DNA of 64,000 nucleotides from Chloracidobacterium sp. (GTDB taxonomy: Bacteria > Acidobacteriota > Blastocatellia > Pyrinomonadales > Pyrinomonadaceae), in NCBI GenBank assembly GCA_016711345.1, contig JADJTD010000001.1:2170001-2234000 (forward strand), in the 5' to 3' direction. The position numbers were made by a program, and so were the translations under genes. This document shows, piece by piece, positions 8,297-17,191 of this stretch. Under the pieces are notes generated by a model that was not told the origin of the DNA, did no database searches, and saw nothing but the letters and a program-made list of their open reading frames with translations. Numbering within the stretch: the first letter of the stretch is position 1; every line of letters starts with the position of its first letter.

Positions 8297-9895
8297 TTAT
8301 CTTTGCCCGGTATTTACCGGCGACGAAGACCGAACAGTAATTGTCGAGCCTGTTTGCAGCCGAATGTCGTCTTTACCGGTTACGATAACTGACCCGGCAC
8401 CTGCACCGCCCCCAATAACCGCTCCAACCGCCGCACCTTTTGCTCCACCCAAGATTGCCCCCAAAATTGCTCCAGCGCCGGCTCCAAGACCTCCACGTTT
8501 GGCCGTCTCTTTAGTTTGGCTGCTGCCTTTGGCGGTGCCTTCGTTGTCGATCTTGACGGTTTTGCCGTTCTGATCTTTGATGCCGAGAAGCGTGCCGGCA
8601 AAATCATGCGTCTGGCCGTTTCGCAGGCGTATTCGCTCGAAATTGAACGTGACGTTTGATTGTCCGGTAACTTTACCTGAGCGTCCGACGCCGGAAATAT
8701 AGCCTTCGATAACGGCACCGCGAAACTCGACCGGCGATTGCACCGTCAGGCGAAAGCGGTCGTTATTTTGCGACACATTTGTGTTGATCTCGTTTTCGAG
8801 AATGCCGGTGATCGTAACGCCGTTCGGCACGACGTAATTGCCGGGACGCGAAGTCGAAATGCTCGGAACGCCGCCGTTCGGCACGTTGCCAGATTGATCG
8901 TTATCGGAGTAACCTCCGCTGTTATCGGGCACATTTCCATTTGGGTTTATGCCAAGCTGTGCAACCGCATCTGTCTTATTGTAGACACTTTCGGCGATGA
9001 CGGTTTGGTTGAGGTATTCGGTCGTGATGCGGCGATTGACCTTCAACGCTTTGCCGTTGCTCAAGCTTGTGAATGTGATCGTGTAATCTGTGTCGCCGCC
9101 GAGGCTCGAAACGATCAAACTTTGCCCATTCAAAGTCGCTCGAACGCGGATCGACTTACCGGAAGGCGACGATTCCGTCTTATCGCGGCCGTCGGCAGTG
9201 AATGTAACCGGCGAAGCATTTGAGGTTGCGAGGGTTACTTGGTTACCGCGAATATCGATCGCTATCTGTCCCGGAGCGACAAGCTTATCTTTCAGATCTT
9301 CGCGCTGCTCGGTGCCGAGACTGGTATCGGCAACGATGTCGTCGATATTTTCGCTTCGAGCGGAGTCGAGATCGTAAGTGCCTGAAAGCCCAACGCTTAC
9401 AGTGTTCAGCGGGCCTTTGTCGGGATAATCTTTGACCCATTGAGGATCTTCTTCGACGGTCCAATTGGGCGTAACGCCATAGTTTGCTCCAAGTCGCTCT
9501 ATTTGCCGCTTAACGCCGTTCCAATCATCTTCGACACGGCGATTTTGCGGGTTCGATTGCAGAAAGACATTTATGCGGCGAGCCGCATCGACGATCTGGT
9601 TCACGTCATCGCGATTTTCGCGGCGGCGGTCGAAATTGTCCTGAAACTGCTGAATGCTGTCGCGCAAAGGTCGAATCGAATCGGCAAGATCCGCGATCTG
9701 GCCGTTATTCGTCGAGGAGCTTTGCATCTGATAGCGTGCATTTTGCTCAAAATCGTCGAGCTTTGAGTTCAGGCTACGCACTGCATCGCGAATATCGCGG
9801 TCATTTCGCCGCTGAGCGTTTGTTATGCCCGCAATGCCGAGCAGCATCGACACGACCACCAACGAAAGCGAAAACGTGCTTCTTATCTTCTTCAT
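8297..9895 (-). CDS. Exported protein with C-terminal glycine zipper, function unknown
   Basis: 532 residues from the ATG at 9895, which begins a clear signal peptide (MKKIRSTFSLSLVVVSMLLG, cleavage near TNAQ). The longer frame to 10018 adds a basic stretch without signal character. Residues about 25-120 are Asn/Asp/Gln-rich and probably alpha-helical; the middle is beta-rich; residues about 475-510 form a glycine zipper (GAGAGAILGAILGGAKGAA), typical of proteins that insert in or aggregate at membranes. I do not recognise a family. A clean terminator follows at 8223-8250. Confidence 0.8.
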   Translation of the reverse strand: MKKIRSTFSLSLVVVSMLLGIAGITNAQRRNDRDIRDAVRSLNSKLDDFEQNARYQMQSSSTNNGQIADLADSIRPLRDSIQQFQDNFDRRRENRDDVNQIVDAARRINVFLQSNPQNRRVEDDWNGVKRQIERLGANYGVTPNWTVEEDPQWVKDYPDKGPLNTVSVGLSGTYDLDSARSENIDDIVADTSLGTEQREDLKDKLVAPGQIAIDIRGNQVTLATSNASPVTFTADGRDKTESSPSGKSIRVRATLNGQSLIVSSLGGDTDYTITFTSLSNGKALKVNRRITTEYLNQTVIAESVYNKTDAVAQLGINPNGNVPDNSGGYSDNDQSGNVPNGGVPSISTSRPGNYVVPNGVTITGILENEINTNVSQNNDRFRLTVQSPVEFRGAVIEGYISGVGRSGKVTGQSNVTFNFERIRLRNGQTHDFAGTLLGIKDQNGKTVKIDNEGTAKGSSQTKETAKRGGLGAGAGAILGAILGGAKGAAVGAVIGGGAGAGSVIVTGKDDIRLQTGSTITVRSSSPVNTGQR

Positions 9896-10039
9896 ATTTT
9901 TCCTCACCTTTTTGCCCGTCGGAATAGGCGCTTTCTTACCCGCCAATTTTGAAGCATTTTTTGTGCCAATGGTTGTTTCACAACGAGCGGATATAGCCGA
10001 CGCATATGATAACATCACTGTAATAGCAGGTTTGAAACT

Positions 10040-10477
10040 ATGTCAGCAAATGAATACAAAGCCACGGTAACCTACGCAGGAGACGAATTCTTTATCGGCA
10101 CGCCGCCGAGCGGTCACGCTCAACTAATGGATTCTAAAGGAGATAGGCACGCTGCACCGACCCCAATGGAGATGCTGCTGGTGTCCGTAGCGGGCTGTAC
10201 CGCTGTCGATGTCATCTCGGTCCTGCATAAAAAACGTCAGGACGTGACTGCCTACAATGTCGAGATAAAAGGCGAGCGAAAAGAGGATCATCCGCGGGCG
10301 TTTATCAAATTCCACGTCCACCATATCGTGCATGGCCGCAACGTTTCCGAAAAAGCCGTCGCCGACGCCATCGAACTGTCCGACACAAAATACTGCTCCG
10401 TCGCCGCGACAGTCCGCCCAACAGCCGAGATCATGACGAGCTTCGAGATCATCGAAGTGTCAGAACCCGCTGCGTAA
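10040..10477 (+). CDS. OsmC/Ohr family redox protein
   Basis: 145 residues, the usual length. Both family cysteines are present, the first in SVAGCTAVDV and the second in TKYCSVAATV, with the substrate-region TPMEMLLVS before the first. These proteins reduce organic hydroperoxides with a thiol pair in the cytoplasm. This one has the shorter YhfA-like OsmC organisation rather than Ohr. It is followed by nearly 500 bases of repeats. Confidence 0.93.
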   Translation: MSANEYKATVTYAGDEFFIGTPPSGHAQLMDSKGDRHAAPTPMEMLLVSVAGCTAVDVISVLHKKRQDVTAYNVEIKGERKEDHPRAFIKFHVHHIVHGRNVSEKAVADAIELSDTKYCSVAATVRPTAEIMTSFEIIEVSEPAA

Positions 10478-10909
10478 GCGGCGGGGCAGTTTGAAATTTC
10501 TGTGTCCTCTGTGTCTTCTCTTTGCGTACTCTGTGTTTGAAAGCTCAGCTAAACACAAAGGTCACAGAGGTAAAACACAGAGAACACAAAAAAAAGCCAT
10601 CGGAGACACCCAAAAAGCCATCGGAGTACCCCCAAAAAGCCATCGCTAGACCCCAAAAAGCCACCAAAAAAAGTGATGCCGCAATAATCTGCTCTCCTCG
10701 ATCAATGTGTCCTCGGGACCAATAAGTCACCCCTATTGCCTACGCCGATAACGCAGTTGATCACTGTCCTGATCGACGAACTGTTCACTGTGTCCTTTGT
10801 GTCTTCGTTTTGTGTGCTCTGTGTTAAGAAAAATCTCAACACGGAGATCACGGAGAGGCGGACACGGAGAAACACGGAGAAAATCATATCAAGCATTTTT
10901 TTGATTGTC
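10478..10909. other. Repeat-filled intergenic region without a convincing gene
   Basis: No credible gene. It holds an inverted repeat of CACAGAG type (10497-10538 against 10551-10594), a 21-base tandem repeat (10591-10665) and a second inverted repeat (about 10786-10825 against 10838-10885, with CACGGAGATCACGGAGAG). A 67-codon open frame here encodes only the tandem repeat (KPSE/QKA units). Confidence 0.75.
10591..10665 (+). repeat. 21-base tandem repeat, about 3.5 units
   Basis: Units begin at 10591, 10612, 10634 and 10655, each with AAAAAGCCATCG then a variable C-rich tail; one unit is 22 bases, so the reading frame is not kept. It follows directly on the right arm of the CACAGAG inverted repeat. 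Confidence 0.8.
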
Positions 10910-10939
10910 TTGACTATGCAACAGACAATTAGATATGCT
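10910..10939 (+). promoter_or_regulatory. Sigma-70-like promoter of the 139-residue orphan gene
   Basis: TTGACT (10910-10915), an 18-base spacer and TATGCT (10934-10939) precede the ATG at 10971. AAGGAGG (10954-10960) is a near-perfect Shine-Dalgarno at 10 bases spacing. This is the most consensus-like expression signal I see in the window. Confidence 0.65.
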
Positions 10940-10970
10940 ACACTTCTAAAAAAAAGGAGGAATTTCAGAT

Positions 10971-11390
10971 ATGAAACCAGATTGGAGAGAATGCCCGCGT
11001 GGAGATCTTATCGGACAGTGGTCCGCGCATTACGTAACGATGAACCCAAAGGGCCACATCGCAATGAACCGCAGGACCTACGAATCGCTTAACGAGCCAA
11101 AGGCGTTTAACTTGCTATTCGACAAGGTAAACAACCGCATCGGCCTAAAACCGACCGCGCTCGCGGCCCGCAACGCTTTCCCTGTCGCAAAACAAGGCCG
11201 TCACGGCGGCAAATTGGTGCGTGCCTATCGAATGATACAAGAATTCGGCATCGACCTGCCCGAAACTATTCGTTTTCACGATATCGAGACAAATGAGGAC
11301 GGAATCTTGATGCTCGATATGCGAACGGCAAAAGTCTCAACCCGCGCTCAAGGTCAGAAAAAACGCGGCGATAAACAAGCCCGCAAGTGA
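10971..11390 (+). CDS. Conserved-looking small basic protein of unknown function
   Basis: 139 residues, not recognised. It is rich in Arg/Lys, with a compact first 105 residues (PRGDLIGQWSAHYVTMNPKG, then a helix SLNEPKAFNLLFDKVNNRIG) and a basic tail. It has no signal peptide or membrane segment. It has the best promoter and Shine-Dalgarno of the window, which argues for real and strong expression. The last codons and the stop (ARK then TGA) lie in the first unit of the GCCCGCACGTAAGTAAGGGC repeat, so the C-terminus has been trimmed or replaced by the repeat. DNA or RNA binding is possible but only a guess. Confidence 0.75.
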   Translation: MKPDWRECPRGDLIGQWSAHYVTMNPKGHIAMNRRTYESLNEPKAFNLLFDKVNNRIGLKPTALAARNAFPVAKQGRHGGKLVRAYRMIQEFGIDLPETIRFHDIETNEDGILMLDMRTAKVSTRAQGQKKRGDKQARK

Positions 11391-11516
11391 GTAAAGGCAT
11401 TATTTTGCAAAAGCCCGCACGTAAGTAAGGGCGTTTTTTTGCAGAAGCCCGCACGTAAGTAAGGGCGGAACACTCAACCTGAATGTACCGCCCTTACTAA
11501 CGTGCGGGCTTTCGCA
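11377..11516. repeat. Palindromic repeat (GCCCGCACGTAAGTAAGGGC family), tandem plus full copy
   Basis: Three arm copies start at 11377, 11411 and 11445, period 34. The last belongs to a full palindrome (11441-11516): GCAGAAGCCCGCACGTAAGT, AAGGGCGG, a conserved centre CACTCAACCTGAATGT, then the inverted arm ending GTGCGGGCTTTCGCA. Other copies: 23757-23827, 63461-63537 and a half copy inside a gene at 60695-60716. It lies between converging genes and could terminate transcription from both sides. Confidence 0.88.
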
Positions 11517-11521
11517 TATTT

Positions 11522-14500
11522 TTATAACAGTTCGATTTTTCCGTCAGAGACAGTCACGCGCGGCTCGCCTTCGTTGAACATTATCCGCTCGAACGAGATC
11601 GGCGAAACTGAACCGGACGAACCGACGGCGGTAAACCTCAGGTTCAACAACACGCCGTTCTCATCTATCGGATAAGCCCCGTAAAGCACAACTCGCAAAA
11701 GCCCGGGCTCAGTCGCATTCGTCACCACGACGAGCCCGCGACTTGCTGTTCCTTTTATATCAACAGGCTCAGCAAGCGGCTGAAGAACGTTTTGATCATA
11801 CCTGAGGTCAAATTCATAAGAGATAACACCTTGGTTCGTAATTTCATCAACCTTTACAGGCACAACGATCTCTTTATCAACAGCCGAAACTACATGCGGC
11901 AATCCAACAGATATACCTCCTTCCGAACCTACAACAGCCCGCGGCTCCGCCGTTCTATTTGCGGAAAAGCTGTGCTTTTCCGTGCCTTGCTCACTTTGAT
12001 CTCGCGGCTCTGCCGCCGGTGGCATAGCCACAGCCGGCCTAGCGTCAAAATCAAACCAGTTACCGGAAACCTCTCCCATAAGGAAAGCCGAATAATCTTG
12101 GGATGTGATACTTACTGTGATCGGGGAATACAGCCGGTTAATTGGATCAAATCTCCAACTTCCCGTCGATCCAAATCCAGTCACTCCCGCGACATATCTC
12201 GCAACTTGTCCCCCGTCAAAAGAGGACAACGTCCCGTTTCCACTAACATCGGCGACAACAAATTGATTCCCCGTTAAAATACTAACTCCCGCAACATGCT
12301 GCGCTATCTTAGCAGCGTCGAAGGACGATATTGCGGAGGTGCCGACGCCGCCCGTCTTTGATGGCGTAACAGTGTAAGTACCGGTGCCGAACCCGCTTAG
12401 GCTATAAATACCCTCAGGATAGCTGGTCATAGCTGACGCCGGAACTGATCCTGAACCATTGATCGATACATTTGAAACAAAGCGCGGAAGCGGAGATCCT
12501 GTTGCGTTGGCATAAGTAACGGTTCCGCTTACACATGGTGCAAGACCGTACCTAACGACTGCGAAATCAACGTTGAACGGATTTGGGGAATAACCCGCCG
12601 CCACGATCTTGCCGTCAGTCTGGATAGCCACCCCCCGGGCTACGTTATCGTCAAAGGCTTTTGTATTGAGCGAGGTGATAATTTTTCCAGTACCATTGAA
12701 GGACGTATCAAGCGTTCCGTTGGAATTGTAGCGGGCGGCCGCAAACTCAAAATCAAATGAGCCGTCATTAGCACCTCCCGCTGCGACTACCATGCCATTT
12801 GGCTGAAGCCCAATTGCAAAGACTTCATCCCCGCCTCTGCCAATTCGTGTTATTACTCTACCGGCATCTCCCCACGAAGTATCAAGGGTGCCATCCGGGT
12901 TGTATCTGACAATAGCGAAATCCTCTTGTTTGGTCGTGAACGCATAAGCATAGCCCGCTGCCAGAATTTTGCCATCGGGCTGGACCGCGATTGCATTCGC
13001 CTCGGCGCTGCTCCCGTCCCCGCCCATTGAGGTCAACACTTTTCCGGTACCACCAAATGATGTATCAAGCGTTCCGTCAGAGTTATATCTGACCACGGCA
13101 AAATAAACGATGGGGCTAATGCGAGCGTAACCAGCGACGATTATTTTGCCGTCGGATTGCATCGCAACACCATAAGCAACATCATGAAAAGTTCCAATCG
13201 GCGTGACGACCTTGCCTGTTCCGTTGAACGAAGTGTCAAGCGTGCCATTCGTATTGTAACGAGCTACTCCAAAGTCCGCAGTGGCTGTAAAGCTCTGACC
13301 GGCCACGACAATCTTGCCGTCGGATTGGAGTGCAACCGAATAAATAAGATCATCTTCGGTTCCGAGTGACGTTATCACCTTTCCCGTTCCGTTAAATGAG
13401 GTATCGACAGTGCCGTTAGCGTTGTATCGAACCACCGCAAATTTGTATTTGGAATTTACCACGGCATAACCGGCCGCAACGATTCGGCCGTCGGGTTGTA
13501 TTACAACAGATCGAGCCCCATCGTTGGCAGTTCCGACAGGTGTAACGACTTTCCCCGTTCCGCCAAACGATGTATCAAGCGTCCCGTCGGTGTTATACCT
13601 AACAACAGCAAAATCCTGATTAAAATTTGCGTTTGAGGTATAACCCGCAGTAACTATTTTTCCATCTGGTTGGACAGCGACTGCATAAGCCTGATCGTAA
13701 TTTGGGCCGATTGCTGTAAAAACTATCCCATTTCCTCCCCACGCTGGGTCAAGATTTCCACAAGTGCCAGGCGTAGGAGTGCCGGTTGGTGTATTTGTCG
13801 GTGTATTTGTTTGTGTGCTCGTCTGAGTTGCTGGTGCCGTACTCGTTGCGGTAGGGGTAGATGTATTGGTTCGTGTGCTCGTCGGAGTAGACGTCGCAGT
13901 AATCGTAGCCGTAGAGGTCGGTGTACTTGTCGATTGATTTGTTGCAGTCGGAGTCGGCGATACGCCTACCGGATCGCCAATGTAACGAACCAACGAAAAG
14001 AAATCATTCTGCCCGTTAGAGCTCGATCCGGCTACAATTATTTTGCCGTCCATCTGCAGAGCCGTTGAATAGCAGTAATCATCAAAATTTCCGACCGGGG
14101 TTATTCTTTTGCCGACATTGCCAAACGTTGTGTCGAGTGAGCTATCTGGATTAAGACGCATTAGCCCAAAATCGAAGGTCAGCGATTCATAGACTGAGCC
14201 CGTCAGCACGATCTTTCCATTGCTCTGAATAACAGCCTCGCTACCCAGATCGTTGCCATCGCCGACCGGTGCCGTAAATTTGCCCGAGGTTCCAAAAGTC
14301 TGATCCAGCGAACCGTCAACTTCATAGCGCACCGCAGCAAAATCATAATTTGCGCCATTTTGAGTGCTGCCGGAGAGCAAAATTCTACCGTCGGTCTGAA
14401 TTTTTACGGATGTGGCGTAATCTTCGACGCTTCCGATTGGCGTCAACACAGTGCCGCCGTTTCCAAACTGCGCGTCGAGTTGGCCGTCTGGCAGGTATCT

Positions 14501-15349
14501 CGCTATGGAAAAATCATCCACCATTCCATTGGAGCTTTCACCGGCGGCAATGATCTTGCCATCCTGCTGAAGCGCCACGGAGTTCGGGCTGTTCTGCTGA
14601 GAGCCTATCAAAGTGGTAACGATGCCGCCCGAGCCGAACGTTGTGTCAAGCGAACCGTTCGTGTTATAACGAGCCAAAGCAAAGCGGCTGGTCAGACCGA
14701 ACTGGCTACCCGTAGCTCCGGCCGCAATGATTTTCCCGCCAGCCTCGATAGCCAGCGAACGGATCAGATCCCCGCCCGCGTCGCCGATAGGCGTAAGCAC
14801 CTTCCCGCCTGTGCCGAAAGAGCTATCCAGCGAGCCGTTCGAGTTGTATCGGATTAAGGCAAAGCCGCCACCGACCCCTTGAATGAAGCCATCGCCCCCA
14901 GCAATTATCTTGTCGTCGGCTTGGATAGCGACGGCAAGGCATCGAGAGAAACCACCGAATGCCGTCACTACAATACCACCGCTTCCAAATGACGCGTCTA
15001 AAGTACCGTTGGCATTGTATCGAACAAGGGCAAAGTCTACGTTTCCGGGTTGGGAAATAAAATAGCCGGCCAAAACTATTTTCCCGTCAGTCTGGACGGC
15101 AACTGCCTGGCCGACAGCATTCCCTGTGCCTACTTGCGTTATCACTTTTCCGCCGTTTCCGAATGACGTATCAAGCGAACCTGGTTGAGCTTGGGTTGCG
15201 GTCGGCGAAGGCGTTAATTCCCCGCCACCCTGAACAATTGTCTGGGCATCCAGGTTGTGCGTGGCAAAAATCAACGTGAATACGTAAAAGATAGAGATAG
15301 CTATTACGGTGAATATCGGTGAATACAAGAATGACCGGGGTTTCGACAT
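11522..15349 (-). CDS. Giant secreted delta-60 repeat (beta-propeller) protein with dockerin-like and cohesin-like C-terminus
   Basis: 1275 residues. A hydrophobic leader ends near LDAQ (residue 36). I count 14 delta-60 repeats of the pattern LDTSFGxxGKVxTxxG: seven before and seven after a Thr/Pro/Ser linker (about residues 456-525), consistent with two seven-bladed propellers. A dockerin-like region follows (about 993-1066), with two SFDxxxxA(Q/R)xVAGV segments around DVSGNGTLSSFDGG. Residues about 1150-1275 form a cohesin-like beta domain (YEFDLRYDQNVLQPL, LLNLRFTAVG). Extracellular; ligand unknown. The C-terminal module closely resembles that of the protein at 51874. Confidence 0.88.
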   Translation of the reverse strand: MSKPRSFLYSPIFTVIAISIFYVFTLIFATHNLDAQTIVQGGGELTPSPTATQAQPGSLDTSFGNGGKVITQVGTGNAVGQAVAVQTDGKIVLAGYFISQPGNVDFALVRYNANGTLDASFGSGGIVVTAFGGFSRCLAVAIQADDKIIAGGDGFIQGVGGGFALIRYNSNGSLDSSFGTGGKVLTPIGDAGGDLIRSLAIEAGGKIIAAGATGSQFGLTSRFALARYNTNGSLDTTFGSGGIVTTLIGSQQNSPNSVALQQDGKIIAAGESSNGMVDDFSIARYLPDGQLDAQFGNGGTVLTPIGSVEDYATSVKIQTDGRILLSGSTQNGANYDFAAVRYEVDGSLDQTFGTSGKFTAPVGDGNDLGSEAVIQSNGKIVLTGSVYESLTFDFGLMRLNPDSSLDTTFGNVGKRITPVGNFDDYCYSTALQMDGKIIVAGSSSNGQNDFFSLVRYIGDPVGVSPTPTATNQSTSTPTSTATITATSTPTSTRTNTSTPTATSTAPATQTSTQTNTPTNTPTGTPTPGTCGNLDPAWGGNGIVFTAIGPNYDQAYAVAVQPDGKIVTAGYTSNANFNQDFAVVRYNTDGTLDTSFGGTGKVVTPVGTANDGARSVVIQPDGRIVAAGYAVVNSKYKFAVVRYNANGTVDTSFNGTGKVITSLGTEDDLIYSVALQSDGKIVVAGQSFTATADFGVARYNTNGTLDTSFNGTGKVVTPIGTFHDVAYGVAMQSDGKIIVAGYARISPIVYFAVVRYNSDGTLDTSFGGTGKVLTSMGGDGSSAEANAIAVQPDGKILAAGYAYAFTTKQEDFAIVRYNPDGTLDTSWGDAGRVITRIGRGGDEVFAIGLQPNGMVVAAGGANDGSFDFEFAAARYNSNGTLDTSFNGTGKIITSLNTKAFDDNVARGVAIQTDGKIVAAGYSPNPFNVDFAVVRYGLAPCVSGTVTYANATGSPLPRFVSNVSINGSGSVPASAMTSYPEGIYSLSGFGTGTYTVTPSKTGGVGTSAISSFDAAKIAQHVAGVSILTGNQFVVADVSGNGTLSSFDGGQVARYVAGVTGFGSTGSWRFDPINRLYSPITVSITSQDYSAFLMGEVSGNWFDFDARPAVAMPPAAEPRDQSEQGTEKHSFSANRTAEPRAVVGSEGGISVGLPHVVSAVDKEIVVPVKVDEITNQGVISYEFDLRYDQNVLQPLAEPVDIKGTASRGLVVVTNATEPGLLRVVLYGAYPIDENGVLLNLRFTAVGSSGSVSPISFERIMFNEGEPRVTVSDGKIELL

Positions 15350-15400
15350 AACCTTGTTGTTGGGTATCTAATAACTGCTTTGCCGAGAATTATATGCCTT

Positions 15401-16156
15401 TTAGAGTTTTTTGGGAAGCAAATCCAGAATCGGATGATCTATTGTTGTGAGCTTTCGTGATTCGAATTCCGTGACCGGGATGATGCCGAGGGTGGCGGAG
15501 GTTAGGTAGATGGCTTGGGCGTTGTGGAGTTTGTCTAGGGTTGCTTCGGTCTCGCGGCAGTTGAGGTTTTCGAGGATGAATTCGCGGGTTGTGCCGGGGA
15601 GGCAGCCGGTTTTTAGGCTGGGGGTGTAGAGTGTGTTGTCTTGCAGCCAAAAGATGTTCGCCATTGTTGCGGAGGTTATCTCGCCGCGTTCGTTGAGCTG
15701 GACGGCTTCGTGAAAAGCGCGCGATTTTGCTTCGCCCAAGGCGATTATTTTCTCGAGGTAATTACACGATTTTATTCCGGCAAGCGGCGATCGGGAATCG
15801 AGCGGATAGGGTGAAATGGTCAGGCGGAAATTGTTGGCGATAGGTCGCAGAGCGCCGGTGATGATCGAGAGGCTAGTCTTTTGTTTTGTTTCATCGCTCC
15901 AGATCGCACTCTCCGTTTCGTCAAAACAAGTTATCCGCGCACGTCCGTTTGTTATTTTGTTTTTACTAAGCGCTTCAGTGAGATAGTTTTTTGTGAAGTC
16001 TTCCGAATATTCACCAAGATTCAAATCAATGCGAGAAGCATTGTCTTTCAGCCGCTGCCAATGTTTCTCCCATAAAAAAGCTTCGCCGTCATTGATGGCG
16101 ATAGTCGTGAAAACTCCTTTTCCATAGAGAGTTGAGTTGGCGAGGTTTTGCGGCAT
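15401..16156 (-). CDS. pabC: Class IV PLP aminotransferase / aminodeoxychorismate lyase-like
   Basis: 251 residues, fold-type IV. Seen: YGKGVFTTIAI at the N-terminus, the PLP lysine in GIKSCNYLEKIIAL, and the cofactor-loop GEITSATMANIFWL where most lyases have a Glu after the Thr. The likely reaction is release of pyruvate from 4-amino-4-deoxychorismate to give p-aminobenzoate for folate; a D-amino-acid or branched-chain aminotransferase is the alternative. The gene is 6 bases from the upstream alpha/beta hydrolase gene and could be co-transcribed with it. Symbol tentative. Confidence 0.75.
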   Translation of the reverse strand: MPQNLANSTLYGKGVFTTIAINDGEAFLWEKHWQRLKDNASRIDLNLGEYSEDFTKNYLTEALSKNKITNGRARITCFDETESAIWSDETKQKTSLSIITGALRPIANNFRLTISPYPLDSRSPLAGIKSCNYLEKIIALGEAKSRAFHEAVQLNERGEITSATMANIFWLQDNTLYTPSLKTGCLPGTTREFILENLNCRETEATLDKLHNAQAIYLTSATLGIIPVTEFESRKLTTIDHPILDLLPKKL

Positions 16157-16162
16157 TAGAAA

Positions 16163-17170
16163 TTATGTAGCAGGCTGCATCACAATGCCTTCGGAATCGT
16201 TCGCTTTCAAGCGGCCTTTCTTATCGCGGCAAAATTCGCTGACGAGTTTGGTGAATAGATCGCTTTTTTCTTCGGGCGGAACGTGGCCGCAATCTTTTAG
16301 AACTACGAAGCGCGAATTGAGAATTTCTTTGTGCAGCGTGTGGCCGCATTTGATCGGGATGACGTTGTCCTGATCGCCCCAGATGATGAGCGTTGGCTGG
16401 TTGATGAGATGTGCGTCCTGCTCGATGCGTTTCGCTTTCCAGTTTCGCGAAGTAGCGAGCAAGCTGCGATGGCCGTCGGCGGCATGCAGCGGGCGGCGGA
16501 TCGCGTTCATTCGCTCTTCGGTGATCAAGTGATGGTTTGCCGGGGCGAGCGTGTTGTGCATTCGAGCGCGCAGAAACAGTTTTGAGTCGGCTACGAACGG
16601 CGTCAACACTTCGCCGATGCCGCGAAGGGCGACGATCTTTAGGACAGGATGATCTTTGGGCGCGTCGTTTGTGACGGAATCGACGACGACGAGTTTCTCA
16701 ACCATTTCGGGATAATCGAGCGTCAGGTTTAATGCAACGGCTCCGCCGTAGGAATTCCCGACGATGATGGCACGGCCGATGCCGAGCGTGTTCATAAATC
16801 GCGATATCATTCGCGCTTGCGCCTGAATCGAATACTCGAACGACGCAGGTTTTTCAGACCATCCAAAACCTACAAGATCGACCGCGATGACTCGGAAGCC
16901 GTTGTCGGCCAGCATCGGAGCGACCGATTTCCACACATAGACCGACGCCGTGTAGCCGTGGATCAGGATCATCGGCGGTTTCGCCGCGTCGCCAAATTCC
17001 TGAAAGTGCATTCGCACTCCGTCAACGTTTACAAAATGTGAGTGATCGGAATGCGCGACTTTGTCCGCGATATCTTCCCAATTTACCGTCGCCGCGCGTG
17101 TTAGCATTTTTACTGCGACCGCCGCTCCGACCGCTCCACCAAACGCCAATGCCAGATCACGTTTTTTCAT
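16163..17170 (-). CDS. Alpha/beta hydrolase with N-terminal membrane anchor
   Basis: 335 residues from the ATG at 17170 (a TTG two codons upstream is less likely). A short hydrophobic segment (LALAFGGAVGAAVAVKML) may anchor it in the membrane. The hydrolase fold is complete: oxyanion region HGYTASVYVW, nucleophile serine in VGNSYGGAVA, acid in WGDQDNVIP and histidine in KDCGHVPPEE. It is a lipase- or esterase-type serine hydrolase of unknown substrate. It lies between truB and the pabC-like gene, same strand, with short gaps. Confidence 0.9.
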   Translation of the reverse strand: MKKRDLALAFGGAVGAAVAVKMLTRAATVNWEDIADKVAHSDHSHFVNVDGVRMHFQEFGDAAKPPMILIHGYTASVYVWKSVAPMLADNGFRVIAVDLVGFGWSEKPASFEYSIQAQARMISRFMNTLGIGRAIIVGNSYGGAVALNLTLDYPEMVEKLVVVDSVTNDAPKDHPVLKIVALRGIGEVLTPFVADSKLFLRARMHNTLAPANHHLITEERMNAIRRPLHAADGHRSLLATSRNWKAKRIEQDAHLINQPTLIIWGDQDNVIPIKCGHTLHKEILNSRFVVLKDCGHVPPEEKSDLFTKLVSEFCRDKKGRLKANDSEGIVMQPAT

Positions 17171-17191
17171 AAACAATTCTCTGCCGCAATT

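Noticed and set aside
10522..10725. 67-codon plus-strand ORF with KPSE/QKA repeats
   Set aside because: It is the translation of a tandem repeat; one unit is 22 bases, so the frame is not maintained by selection, and it has no ribosome site.
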